Part shown: one piece after another, positions 51,950 to 60,493 of the stretch
Numbering within the stretch: the stretch's first letter is position 1
Layout of the letters: the number at the start of each line of letters is the position of its first letter
Origin: Stieleria sp. JC731
GTDB taxonomy: Bacteria; Planctomycetota; Planctomycetia; Pirellulales; Pirellulaceae
NCBI RefSeq assembly: GCF_020966635.1
Contig: NZ_JAJKFQ010000002.1
Span: 992,001-1,056,000, forward strand
Direction: 5' to 3'
Length of the DNA: 64,000 bases
Program-made: the position numbers and the translations under genes
The notes under the pieces: generated by a model
The model's database searches: none
Seen by the model: only the letters and a program-made list of their open reading frames with translations
What the model was told of the DNA's origin: nothing

Positions 51950-54307
51950 ATGAAACCTCCCTCCGATTCCGATCTGCCTGCAGATTCCAATCAGTACAAC
52001 CAGTGGTTGAATGAACAAGCGACCGCGTACGTCTTCAACGAACTGACCGCTCAGCAGCAAGCCGAGTTTGTCAGCCTGATGAACGAATCCGAAAGCCTTC
52101 GCGAAATGGTCAACTCGATTCGTGATGCCGCAGCGACTTTGCAAGGTGAGTTCGCTTCGGTCTCTCGTCCGCTGCAAACTAACAATCGAAACGCCATCGA
52201 AGCAGCCATACGCCAAGCCGAACGTTTCCCCGCCCCTCCTGTCGAAGCGTACCGCCCCCAATCGTCATCCAGTTCGTTCGGCTGGGGACTCGCAATCGCC
52301 GCGACACTGTTGCTGGCCTGTGGACTTACCTTTCCTGCGCTCAATCGTGTGATCTCGGCGCGGACCGAAACGGAATTCCTAAGATCCCGCATGCAGGAAG
52401 TCGAACGCCAAAACCGCGAACTGGCCGACCGTAACCAACAGTTCGAAAATCAAATTCAAGAACTTCGGACCCAACTGGCAGCTGACCGCAAACGACAATT
52501 GGATTCCGAATCTGCGATCCCGATCATCGCTGACGCAACAGGAAATACACGATCACCTGATCCAAATGGCGTCACCGGCGACGTGACTGATGCGGGCACG
52601 GCGACCACCAATGTGTCCGATATTGCCATGTCAGGAAGCAACAACGATTCACGACCGGTTCGGGCAGCGGATATAGCCACTGATGCCGACAATGAAGTGC
52701 GAATCGCTGACGTTGACCGCGATCGAGACATCGCGGCAGAAGTCCTGGCGACGGAACGCATGATGGATGACACATTGAAGTCCAACACCGGTAGCTTTGC
52801 ACAATCGATTGCCGGTCCTCGACGCGGCCTATTCGAATCGGCCGCCGTCATCCCTGTCTCTTCCTTCCCGGTCTCCGTCGAAAATGACTCTTACTTGAAC
52901 GTTCGGCAGCTGCTGGCGAAGAAACGTTTGCCAACAACAAACCAGGTGCGCGTCGAACAGCTCGTCAATCACTTCGACTACGAATACAAAGCTCCCGAAC
53001 AATCCGACGCATTCTCCGTCTCGATGGACATCGCGTCTTGCCCCTGGAATCCATCGAACCGTTTGGCGCGAATCGGAATCCAAGGCCGCCAAAACAACGA
53101 ACCTCGACGCCCGGCAAACTTGGTGTTCTTGATTGACGTCTCAGGGTCAATGAACCAAGCCGAGAAACTGCCCTTGGCGACACGTGGGCTGATGACGATT
53201 GCCGATCAATTGGATAAAGATGACTCGATCGCGATTGTGGTCTACTCGGGCTCAAAAGGCTCTGCCAAGGGGCTCGTGCTGGACGCGACGACCGGAAACC
53301 ATAAACGAGAGATCGTCGACGCGATCGCTCAGTTGCGTAGCGGCGGATCAAATAAACAAACAGGGCCGATTCAGCTGGCTTACAAGATCGCCAAACAACG
53401 CTACATCCCCGGTGGTAACAACAGCGTCGTTCTTTGCACCGATGACGATTGCAACGTCGGCTTCAAAGACATGAACGACCTATCAAAGTTCATTACCGAC
53501 AGCAGTGACCTCGTTGCCTTCTCGGCAATCCAGTTCGGCCAAGAAGCCGGTGACCATCAACTGATGCGTCGATTGACAACGCAAGGCAAGGGTCAATACC
53601 GTGTGGTCAAGAATCAAGACGAAGCCCACGTGCAGTTTCTTGATCAAATCCAAATGCAACGGATTTGTATCGCTCGGAAAGTTGACTTGAGAATCGAATT
53701 CAATCCTGGCGAAGTGAAAGCGTATCGGTTGATTGGCTTCGAAGATCAACTGACCGGCGTCATCGCTCCCGCTGAAGGCAACCTGACTGACGGCAGGTTT
53801 ACGCAGAGTGGTCTATCGGGTGACATTTTTGCCGGACACGCTGTCACCGCCCTTTACGAAATCATCCCGCAACATGGTCCCGCAAACGAGGCGTCTGAAA
53901 AATCCACATTCAGCGGCCTCAAGTATCAAACGCCCGTCGCACTCAACGACATTGCCAATAATGGCGAAGTCCTGACGCTTAGTTTGCAGTACAAAGCCCC
54001 AGAGCAGGATCAGACGCGGTCTGTCGAAATCAGCTTGGTCGATGTGGGAACCTCATTCGATGAAGCTTCTGAGGACTTTCGCTTCGCAAGCGCAGTCGCC
54101 GCGTTCGGGATGCTTCTGCGAAGTCCTTCTCACCACATCACGATTCGCCACGCTGACGATAGCCCCGTTGATGACGGCGACTCGGACTTTGAATTTGTTC
54201 AAAAGATCGCTGCCAATTCGATGGGTGAAGATCCGACCGGTTTCCGCAGCGATTTTGTTTCCATGGTTAAGCAAGCCGGTCGAGTGATTGCGAATCAACA
54301 CGGTTAG
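51950..54307 (+). CDS. Anti-sigma-like transmembrane protein with VWA domain (YfbK-like)
   Basis: A 785-aa protein. The N-terminus (QWLNEQATAYVFNELTAQQQ) is anti-sigma-like and probably cytoplasmic; an RVISAR-ended helix at about residues 105-130 (FGWGLAIAATLLLACGLTF) crosses the membrane, followed by a coiled coil (FLRSRMQEVERQNRELADRN). After a disordered linker come the YfbK-type VWA N-domain (VNHFDYEYKAPEQSDAF), a VWA domain with a complete MIDAS (DVSGSM) and a C-terminal DUF3520-like domain. It likely binds the ECF sigma factor and releases it when the VWA part meets a ligand outside. Fusion of both functions is typical of Planctomycetes. Confidence 0.85.
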   Translation: MKPPSDSDLPADSNQYNQWLNEQATAYVFNELTAQQQAEFVSLMNESESLREMVNSIRDAAATLQGEFASVSRPLQTNNRNAIEAAIRQAERFPAPPVEAYRPQSSSSSFGWGLAIAATLLLACGLTFPALNRVISARTETEFLRSRMQEVERQNRELADRNQQFENQIQELRTQLAADRKRQLDSESAIPIIADATGNTRSPDPNGVTGDVTDAGTATTNVSDIAMSGSNNDSRPVRAADIATDADNEVRIADVDRDRDIAAEVLATERMMDDTLKSNTGSFAQSIAGPRRGLFESAAVIPVSSFPVSVENDSYLNVRQLLAKKRLPTTNQVRVEQLVNHFDYEYKAPEQSDAFSVSMDIASCPWNPSNRLARIGIQGRQNNEPRRPANLVFLIDVSGSMNQAEKLPLATRGLMTIADQLDKDDSIAIVVYSGSKGSAKGLVLDATTGNHKREIVDAIAQLRSGGSNKQTGPIQLAYKIAKQRYIPGGNNSVVLCTDDDCNVGFKDMNDLSKFITDSSDLVAFSAIQFGQEAGDHQLMRRLTTQGKGQYRVVKNQDEAHVQFLDQIQMQRICIARKVDLRIEFNPGEVKAYRLIGFEDQLTGVIAPAEGNLTDGRFTQSGLSGDIFAGHAVTALYEIIPQHGPANEASEKSTFSGLKYQTPVALNDIANNGEVLTLSLQYKAPEQDQTRSVEISLVDVGTSFDEASEDFRFASAVAAFGMLLRSPSHHITIRHADDSPVDDGDSDFEFVQKIAANSMGEDPTGFRSDFVSMVKQAGRVIANQHG

Positions 54308-54338
54308 TGGCTTGATTGGTTGACTCGATGGTTTTCGG

Positions 54339-54663
54339 CATCACGGGGACCGTGATGGGTACAAACAAAACTCACCCCAAAGTACCCGGCACGCTCCGCC
54401 GTGCCGACATACAACCATTCCCACCAAAACAGCGCTCGCTGCATCACGGGGACCGTGATGGGTACAAATAAACTCACCCAAAGTACCCGGCACGCTCCGT
54501 CGTGCCGACACACACTACCATCCCCACAAAAACAGTACCGCTGCATCACGGGGACCGTGATGGGTACAAACAAAGCTCCCCAAAGTACCCGGCACGCTCC
54601 GCCGTGCCGACATACAACCATTCCCACAAAAACAGCGCTCGCTGCATCACAGGGACTGTGATG
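54339..54663. repeat. Intergenic hairpin repeats, family D (block 2)
   Basis: Palindromes at 54,339-54,357, 54,442-54,460 and 54,544-54,562 (CATCACGG-GGA-CCGTGATG) and at 54,645-54,663 (CATCACAG-GGA-CTGTGATG). The first three are followed by GGGTAC...GTACCC and by GGCACG...CGTGCC. Compared with block 1, both the second pair of the stem (G:C to A:T) and the innermost pair (A:T to G:C) change on both sides together. Confidence 0.88.
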
Positions 54664-54747
54664 GGTGCCGAAACAGTCCACAGCAACTGATTGCCTGAAC
54701 CAAGATTGTTACACTGATGGCTCTTTCCTCCATCATGTGAAAATCCA

Positions 54748-55866
54748 ATGCGCTGGTTCGAGATCGATAACGTTGACGAAGTCCCTTCTCCCTCTTTGCT
54801 GATCGATGTTGATCGCGTCAAACGCAACATCCAGCGGATGATTCAGTGGTGCGGCGATCGTGGCCCCGGCGTCTTGCGACCGCACGTCAAAACGCACAAG
54901 CTTCCGCAAATCATCGATCTCAAGCGGCAGGCAGGTATCGACAAATTCAAAACGTCAACCATCGCCGAATGTGAAATGACGGCCGAGGCGGGCGGCACAG
55001 ATATCTTGCTGGCCTACCAACCCGTTGGTCCCAATCTCGATCGACTTCTAACGCTGATCGAACGATTTGATCATTCTCGGTTTTCGACAATTGTCGACTG
55101 TCCCGAAATCGCACAGCAGTTGGCACAACAAGCTCATTTGCGCAACCTCGTCGTCGATGTCTATGTGGACTTGAATGTGGGGATGGACCGAACTGGCATC
55201 CGTATAGGCGATAGCGCCGAACAGCTTTATCGGTTCATCCAAGAAAGCGAATCATTGAACGCGGTGGGACTGCACGCCTATGACGGTCACATTCATCACA
55301 CCGACACTTCGACCGTGGTCAAATTGATGGACGAAGCTTTCGAACCGGTATGGCAATGGATAGACTCGATCAGGCAACGTGGATTGGTCGTTCCCAAAGT
55401 CGTCGGGTGCGGAACGCCGACTTCGGAACTGATGCTGCAGCGGTCCGTTGATTTTGACATCGAAGTCAGCGCGGGAACTTCCGTGCTTTGGGATGCCGGC
55501 CAACCGACGTTTTCACCACCGATGGAATTCGAAAACGCGGCTTTGGTTTTGGGCAGAGTGATCAGTCGACCGACTGAGCAGACCTTGTGTATCGACGTCG
55601 GCCATAAATCCGTGGGCTCCGAAATGCAGCCGCCGAGGATCATTTTCCAAGGCTTGGAAGACGCTTCATTTGTGATGCAAAGCGAAGAACACTTGGTGCT
55701 AAAAACGGAAAGGGCCCAGCAATACGGCATCGGCCACGTTTTCTACGGGGCACCAATTCATGTCTGCCCAACCGTTGCGTTGTACGATCATGCTTGGTGC
55801 GTCAAGGATGGCAAAGCGATCGAACGCTGGCCGATCGTTGCCCGAGCACGAAGGATCACGATCTAG
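54748..55866 (+). CDS. D-threonine aldolase-like PLP enzyme (alanine racemase fold)
   Basis: A 372-aa fold-type III PLP enzyme. SPSLLIDVDRVKRNIQRM opens the barrel, and LRPHVKTHK is the PLP-lysine motif of D-threonine aldolases and D-serine dehydratases. Later blocks are KFKTSTIAECEMTAEAG, VYVDLNVGMDRTGIR, GLHAYDGHIHH, VGCGTPTSELML and a C-terminal metal site GAPIHVCPTVALYDHAWC (His, Cys, Asp). It should split a D-beta-hydroxy amino acid into glycine and an aldehyde, using a divalent metal. A D-serine dehydratase or amino-acid racemase role cannot be excluded. Single gene. Confidence 0.88.
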   Translation: MRWFEIDNVDEVPSPSLLIDVDRVKRNIQRMIQWCGDRGPGVLRPHVKTHKLPQIIDLKRQAGIDKFKTSTIAECEMTAEAGGTDILLAYQPVGPNLDRLLTLIERFDHSRFSTIVDCPEIAQQLAQQAHLRNLVVDVYVDLNVGMDRTGIRIGDSAEQLYRFIQESESLNAVGLHAYDGHIHHTDTSTVVKLMDEAFEPVWQWIDSIRQRGLVVPKVVGCGTPTSELMLQRSVDFDIEVSAGTSVLWDAGQPTFSPPMEFENAALVLGRVISRPTEQTLCIDVGHKSVGSEMQPPRIIFQGLEDASFVMQSEEHLVLKTERAQQYGIGHVFYGAPIHVCPTVALYDHAWCVKDGKAIERWPIVARARRITI

Positions 55867-55908
55867 CAAATAATGTTGCCAAAGGGTGCTGCTAAACAGT
55901 GATCTAAA

Positions 55909-56922
55909 TCAATAATCCTGTGAGCGTTCATGCCGGATCATTTCTGGAGCCGCGGGCATCGAAGGCTGGAATGGATCAAATGAATTCATCCGTGCATCGA
56001 TGACACGCTTGACTTGCTCACGAAACTCGGGATTGTCAGCCAGCTTCATGACGGCGGGACTGTTCATCAGGTAGATCAACGTTTCCTGCTGAACCGGTTG
56101 CCCACCCTGCAAAACGGCAGCCAGCTTGGGATCGTTCTGAAGCTCGCGGACTGCCTTGGAGACCTCCGCGTTGTTCTGTAACGCTTGGACTTCGGGAGCG
56201 GTCAACAAACGGTCCAAACCGCCAGGCGATGTGAATTCTCGAACAGCAACGGGAAACTTTTGCGTTTCGGCCAGCGGTTCGATTTTTTCAAACGGGTTAT
56301 AGTCGCGAACGATTGGCCCCACGGTACTTTGCCGTGTTCGTGACGCCCATTGGTCGACCCAAGCGGCGACAGCGTTGTTTTTTAGGTCCGCACCCCGCTG
56401 CCACATTTGGATACTGATCAAGCCACCCAAGACCAGCCATACCATCACGGTCCCTTCGATCGCCCCGAGCAAGAACCCACCGTAGTGATTCACTTGGGCA
56501 AGCCATTGTCGACGAGCGATCAGTTGTCCCAAGACCGTGGCGACAAGCATCGAGACCAACATCGAAATCAGAATTCCGGAAATGCCGATGCAAAGAAAGC
56601 GGTTCGCCAAACCGGTCGATTGGAAATACTGCGTGCCGTATGGCTCCAGATATGGCGTTGCCAGTGGTGCCAAGTAGACCGCCGCCCCCAATCCCAACAG
56701 GCTAGACGCGATCCCAATGATCCCCATCTTGAAAGCGACCATTGACATCAAGGAAATCGCGACCAAACAGATCGCGGTCACAATGTCACCTTGGCGAAAG
56801 AAATAAAACGCCCCTGCCATGGTAGCCATCGTGATGACGATCATCAGCCACGGATTCATTTGAACCGGCTTGGGTTTCGTCGCAGGCTTTCGTTTTGGTG
56901 TGGGATCGCCCGGCTGGCTCAT
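55909..56922 (-). CDS. CvpA-like multi-pass membrane protein
   Basis: A 337-aa protein with a polar, Pro/Lys-rich N-terminus and four or five membrane helices in residues 25-200: LMIVITMATMAGAFYF, DIVTAICLVAISLMSMVAF, IIGIASSLLGLGAAVYLA, ISGILISMLVSMLVATVLG and VNHYGGFLLGAIEGTVMVWL, the last with the GxxxG-rich pattern of CvpA family proteins (read in parts). The C-terminal 130 residues form a soluble helical domain that is unique in appearance. CvpA proteins are linked to colicin V production and envelope stress, but the activity is unknown. Single gene. Confidence 0.75.
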   Translation of the reverse strand: MSQPGDPTPKRKPATKPKPVQMNPWLMIVITMATMAGAFYFFRQGDIVTAICLVAISLMSMVAFKMGIIGIASSLLGLGAAVYLAPLATPYLEPYGTQYFQSTGLANRFLCIGISGILISMLVSMLVATVLGQLIARRQWLAQVNHYGGFLLGAIEGTVMVWLVLGGLISIQMWQRGADLKNNAVAAWVDQWASRTRQSTVGPIVRDYNPFEKIEPLAETQKFPVAVREFTSPGGLDRLLTAPEVQALQNNAEVSKAVRELQNDPKLAAVLQGGQPVQQETLIYLMNSPAVMKLADNPEFREQVKRVIDARMNSFDPFQPSMPAAPEMIRHERSQDY

Positions 56923-57098
56923 AGTGTTTGATGGGACTGTGAAAACTCGATCGCGAATCCAAGTGCAGTTTGCGCTGTTCCGGTAGGCACGACGAATGTG
57001 GCGACAGGGCGCAGGTGCACCAGTTTAGGTCATGGATAGGTGACCGAAGGCGTCGCGACAGGCATCATCCATCCTGTGCGGCAGATAGGACGATTGCA

Positions 57099-57137
57099 CA
57101 AAAAAACGCAAAGCCGCCGTGAAGGTGACTTTGCGTT
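57099..57137 (-). terminator. Intrinsic terminator of the DUF1559 gene
   Basis: AACGCAAAG at 57,105-57,113 pairs with CTTTGCGTT at 57,129-57,137 (9 bp). On the minus strand it is followed by a run of T (plus-strand A-tract at 57,100-57,106). It lies 27 nt after the DUF1559 stop codon. Confidence 0.85.
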
Positions 57138-57163
57138 CTAATTTTAAAGCTGTCTGTAACAGA

Positions 57164-58426
57164 CTACTGATTCAGGCTTTCGCTGATGACTTCACGGTTG
57201 GCACGTGTTCCCAACGATCCCCACAAACCGTAAGGGCTGGGTGAGCCGGGTGAACGTGGGCCGGTTCCGTAGGTCGCCACCGTTCCGATGCTTGGGTTAC
57301 CGGCTTCGATCGAATCGGTCAAAAAGACAACAGCACCATCGCCCATCAGCACGTGAACCCCACCCTGGTGGCGGCTGCTAGCGGACAAAACACCTGGTGA
57401 TGTATCGCCGAGCGACATACAGGTATGGCTGTTCGGTGGCAGGATCGTGTTCATCGCGGTGTAAGGCTGGCATCCGCTGGCCCAGCGGAATCCACGGCCT
57501 TGGTTGCCAGCGGCAACGTCGGTCAAACTTGGATCCCAGAAACTTGGTCGCTCGGGATCGATATCGGGACTACATGACAACGGATTGTTTCGCAGACCGG
57601 TAAAAGTTCCTGGGGCAAAGTTGTGCGTCAGGGTACGAACATCGCGGTCACCAAGATCGGTTGCGATTTCGCCCATCATGATCGTGTTGGAAAGTCCGTC
57701 CAAGATGTCACGGAACTTCATCGCACGACGTGGAACAAAAACACCACGGCAAGACGCAAGCACACTTTCGTTGCTGGCCGTGTGGACTTCGATCTTTGGC
57801 CAGCCACGCAAGTTGAACCAGTAAGGACCGTTGTCGGTGTAGTGCAACGCGTCACCCAAGCATGCGGCATAGTTGCTGCGTCCCATCGCTGGCAAGCCTT
57901 GCCCAGGGTCACTGGGGCAACGCAGCGTTGGGATCTCGGTCATCCATGGCGGATAGGCATTGTTACGTTGATTGACGATGACAACGTCGTTGTCTTCTTC
58001 GGTTGGGGTCGGCCCCATCGCTGGCCATGGCGGGTTCCGTGGCGTGTTGGGATTGTTCAAATCCTTTGAGTTCGGATTGGAGATCGAATCCCACAAACCC
58101 TGTTGCTCGAAGAACGGAGTCAGACCGACGAAGACGCTCAACATCATCATGTTGCAATCGTCACCGTAGCCACTGAACCAACTTGCCTGTGCCGGAAGAC
58201 GACGCGTTCCACCCATGTGCGTTGGCAGTTGCTTGAACGCCGAGTGATAGTTGTGAGCGGCGAGCCCGATCTGTTTGAAGTTATTGCTGCAGCTCATTCG
58301 ACGTGCTGCTTCACGTGCCGCTTGAACGGCGGGCAACAACAGGCCTACCAAAATTCCGATGATCGCGATCACGACCAACAGCTCGACAAGGGTGAAACCT
58401 TTCGAGCCGGAACTGTTTCGAATCAT
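57164..58426 (-). CDS. DUF1559 pseudopilin with H-x9-DG motif
   Basis: A 420-aa protein with a type IV pilin-like N-terminus: a short leader, the prepilin cleavage context [16 protein letters not shown] and a hydrophobic helix, followed by [20 protein letters not shown]. The mature domain ends with the signature [16 protein letters not shown] (H-x9-DG). DUF1559 proteins are expanded in Planctomycetes and are thought to be pseudopilins of a type II-like export system. No secretion gene is in the window. The gene has its own intrinsic terminator, and the 55-aa lipoprotein gene is just upstream in the same direction. Confidence 0.92.
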   Translation of the reverse strand: MIRNSSGSKGFTLVELLVVIAIIGILVGLLLPAVQAAREAARRMSCSNNFKQIGLAAHNYHSAFKQLPTHMGGTRRLPAQASWFSGYGDDCNMMMLSVFVGLTPFFEQQGLWDSISNPNSKDLNNPNTPRNPPWPAMGPTPTEEDNDVVIVNQRNNAYPPWMTEIPTLRCPSDPGQGLPAMGRSNYAACLGDALHYTDNGPYWFNLRGWPKIEVHTASNESVLASCRGVFVPRRAMKFRDILDGLSNTIMMGEIATDLGDRDVRTLTHNFAPGTFTGLRNNPLSCSPDIDPERPSFWDPSLTDVAAGNQGRGFRWASGCQPYTAMNTILPPNSHTCMSLGDTSPGVLSASSRHQGGVHVLMGDGAVVFLTDSIEAGNPSIGTVATYGTGPRSPGSPSPYGLWGSLGTRANREVISESLNQ

Positions 58427-58580
58427 TACGATACCTAGACTTAAAAAGTCGACGAATAAAGGATAGATAGAAGTTTGACGTCGTGAACTCCATCCTAGAC
58501 GCCGCTATAGCAATCCGTTCCCGCCACGTACTCCGTCGTCGGAACCGATCGCTTTTGTCTTGTCTCGCGGAACCGTGGCC

Positions 58581-58748
58581 CTACTGACGCTGAGCCGCCA
58601 GTGCCTCTTTCTCACGATCGCGGTTAGACTGCTCTTGTTCGGTCATCTCGTAATCGACTGGCTCGATCACAGTGGTCTCTTTCGAGCCACAACCGCTTGT
58701 CGTCACCAAGGCCATCATCACAACCAATGTGGTCAACAGAAGCTTCAT
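58581..58748 (-). CDS. Small lipoprotein upstream of the DUF1559 gene
   Basis: A 55-aa protein. Residues 1-20 are a lipoprotein signal (MKLLLTTLVVMMALVTTSGC) with a Cys at 20; the mature part is a short, charged helix (EMTEQEQSNRDREKEALAA). The nearest gene downstream, 154 nt away on the same strand, is the DUF1559 pseudopilin. A small lipoprotein beside a DUF1559 gene is a common arrangement in these bacteria. It could anchor the pilus-like assembly in the envelope, but this is inference. Confidence 0.75.
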   Translation of the reverse strand: MKLLLTTLVVMMALVTTSGCGSKETTVIEPVDYEMTEQEQSNRDREKEALAAQRQ

Positions 58749-59052
58749 GAATCTTGATTCCGGTTTGGAGAATTGACTCGCACTTCGCCCTATGCGGTGC
58801 GATGTTAACGCTGCGTTTTGCGTTTATCTTCGGTTAAGACGTGGGTTAATTTGGTCAATTGACAATCAGCTGACCAGCACTTTGTTGGGGTATCCGCAAA
58901 TGCACGAGCGGAGGTGTTACGCAAAGGTGGTCGAAATCACCGTTAGCGGAGCATCAATAGCCTCTATCTTTCCCAACTTTGCTGGGACGCAAAGTTTTTT
59001 TTGGTGAATAATTGATGAAGGTGACAAATGTCGGCATCTACCGCGTCATTTC
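58749..59052. other. Intergenic region between divergent genes
   Basis: About 300 bases between the lipoprotein gene (minus) and the DUF2585 gene (plus). It should hold both promoters. The right half is AT-richer than its surroundings. No repeat, terminator or small gene is evident. Confidence 0.4.
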
Positions 59053-59703
59053 ATGTTCGATATGACTGAAAAATCAACTGGCGAATCCACGCACCCGAAC
59101 CACCAGTCGTCGCCAACATCAACACGAAGCACAACGTTTTTGGCGGCATCATCTATCGCTGCCGTCATGGTTGTGATCTTGCTCGCTATGGGGCGTCAAC
59201 TTTGGTGTTCCTGCGGAACGATGGCGCCATGGTCGTGGCAAATCTATTCCGAACATAACTCCCAACACCTGATCGATCCCTACTCGTTTACGCATGTCCT
59301 TCATGGGGTCGTTTTCTTCGCCGTTCTGTGGCCCCTACGAAATCGTTCGATCCGCGTTGGCAACCAGAGCCTGGCCGTGACGGCGGGTTTCCGACTATGC
59401 ATCGCGCTAACTGTCGAAGCTGCTTGGGAGGTGCTGGAGAACACCTCAATGGTGATCGAGCGATACCGAGCGACAACGATTTCACTGGACTACTACGGGG
59501 ATTCCGTCGCCAACAGCATGTCCGATCTCGCCGCTTGTGCGCTCGGATATTGGTTCGCCAGCCGTGTCCGCTGGCAGGCCTCGCTGATCTTGTTTGTGAC
59601 CGTCGAAACGGCGTTGCTGATTACCATTCGTGACTCACTAGTCCTGAATGTGATCATGCTGGTCTGGCCGATCGACGCGATTTTGCACTGGCAAAGTGGC
59701 TAG
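59053..59703 (+). CDS. DUF2585 (UPF0314) integral membrane protein
   Basis: A 216-aa membrane protein matching UPF0314/DUF2585 almost throughout: [39 protein letters not shown], the catalytic-looking [38 protein letters not shown] and [19 protein letters not shown]. It has four or five helices. The family has no established function; the conserved Cys, His and Glu residues face one side of the helices. The first 30 residues are a polar extension that is longer than usual. Confidence 0.92.
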   Translation: MFDMTEKSTGESTHPNHQSSPTSTRSTTFLAASSIAAVMVVILLAMGRQLWCSCGTMAPWSWQIYSEHNSQHLIDPYSFTHVLHGVVFFAVLWPLRNRSIRVGNQSLAVTAGFRLCIALTVEAAWEVLENTSMVIERYRATTISLDYYGDSVANSMSDLAACALGYWFASRVRWQASLILFVTVETALLITIRDSLVLNVIMLVWPIDAILHWQSG

Positions 59704-59865
59704 CAGAACGCCAATTCAGCGTTGGCGATCACGGTGCAGTCGTCCCAATTTCTGAATTTTAAAATTGGATGTAACAGTTTGCTTGGTAGGACGCTTTGCT
59801 GGATGTACCCGGCACAACACGGCCGCAAAAATTCCAACCATCCGCTGACACTCGTCGGAAGTCCA

Positions 59866-60345
59866 ATGAACCGTTCCAAAAGCATCAAGTCGCTAATCGC
59901 TCTCGCAATCACCGCTTTCGTCGTAACCGCTGCCGCACCGGCTGAAGCGGGTAACGGTTGGGGTTGGGCCAAGCCGATGAATAAACGAATGGGTGCGTTC
60001 TACACCAGCAACAAGAATGCGAACTTCCAACACCATTCACAGCAGCGAACTTACAACAACTACAACTACCAGCACCAAAAATCGTACCACTACACTAAAC
60101 CAGTCACCAAAACCAACGTCGCACCGATTCAAGTTGTGACCCCAACGCACCATCAGTTCCATCACAATGGTCATCCCATGACAAAGTCAGTTTTGACGAA
60201 TGGTGGATTTGGATATCACAACCAAATGGGCTACCACAACCAAGTGCAACATCACAAGACAAACCAGCACTTTGTTCCGTCCAAGAACATCGTGGTTCCC
60301 AATCATCATCTGTCGCAACCGATCGCCAACGGCTACTGGCAGTAA
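59866..60345 (+). CDS. Exported His/Asn/Gln/Tyr-rich protein
   Basis: A 159-aa protein from the ATG at 59,866. The signal peptide (SLIALAITAFVVTAAAPAEA-G) leaves a mature chain with extreme composition: clusters such as NNYNYQHQKSYHYTKP, HHQFHHNGHPM and YHNQMGYHNQVQHHK. Such a His-rich chain could bind metal ions, and Asn/Gln/Tyr richness suggests self-association or an unstructured wall-attached protein. There is no domain match. It lies downstream of the DUF2585 gene, 162 nt away, and may share its promoter. Confidence 0.7.
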   Translation: MNRSKSIKSLIALAITAFVVTAAAPAEAGNGWGWAKPMNKRMGAFYTSNKNANFQHHSQQRTYNNYNYQHQKSYHYTKPVTKTNVAPIQVVTPTHHQFHHNGHPMTKSVLTNGGFGYHNQMGYHNQVQHHKTNQHFVPSKNIVVPNHHLSQPIANGYWQ

Positions 60346-60355
60346 AATAGAACTG

Positions 60356-60409
60356 CTCCGAGTTTACTGAGCTGAGTGTACTGAGCCGAATTTACTGAGC
60401 TGAATCAAC
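60356..60409. repeat. Short degenerate direct repeat
   Basis: TTTACTGAGCTGA-type units (TACTGAGC core) occur three times in about 50 bp before the SGNH hydrolase gene, at roughly 16-nt spacing. They could be slippage products or a regulatory site. Confidence is low. Confidence 0.3.
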
Positions 60410-60493
60410 TTGGCCAATCGATGCGACATGTATCGATTGGCCAGACTCGTTTCAAAAGTCGATCTTGTTTTTGTGAATCGCCAACAACCTTCC

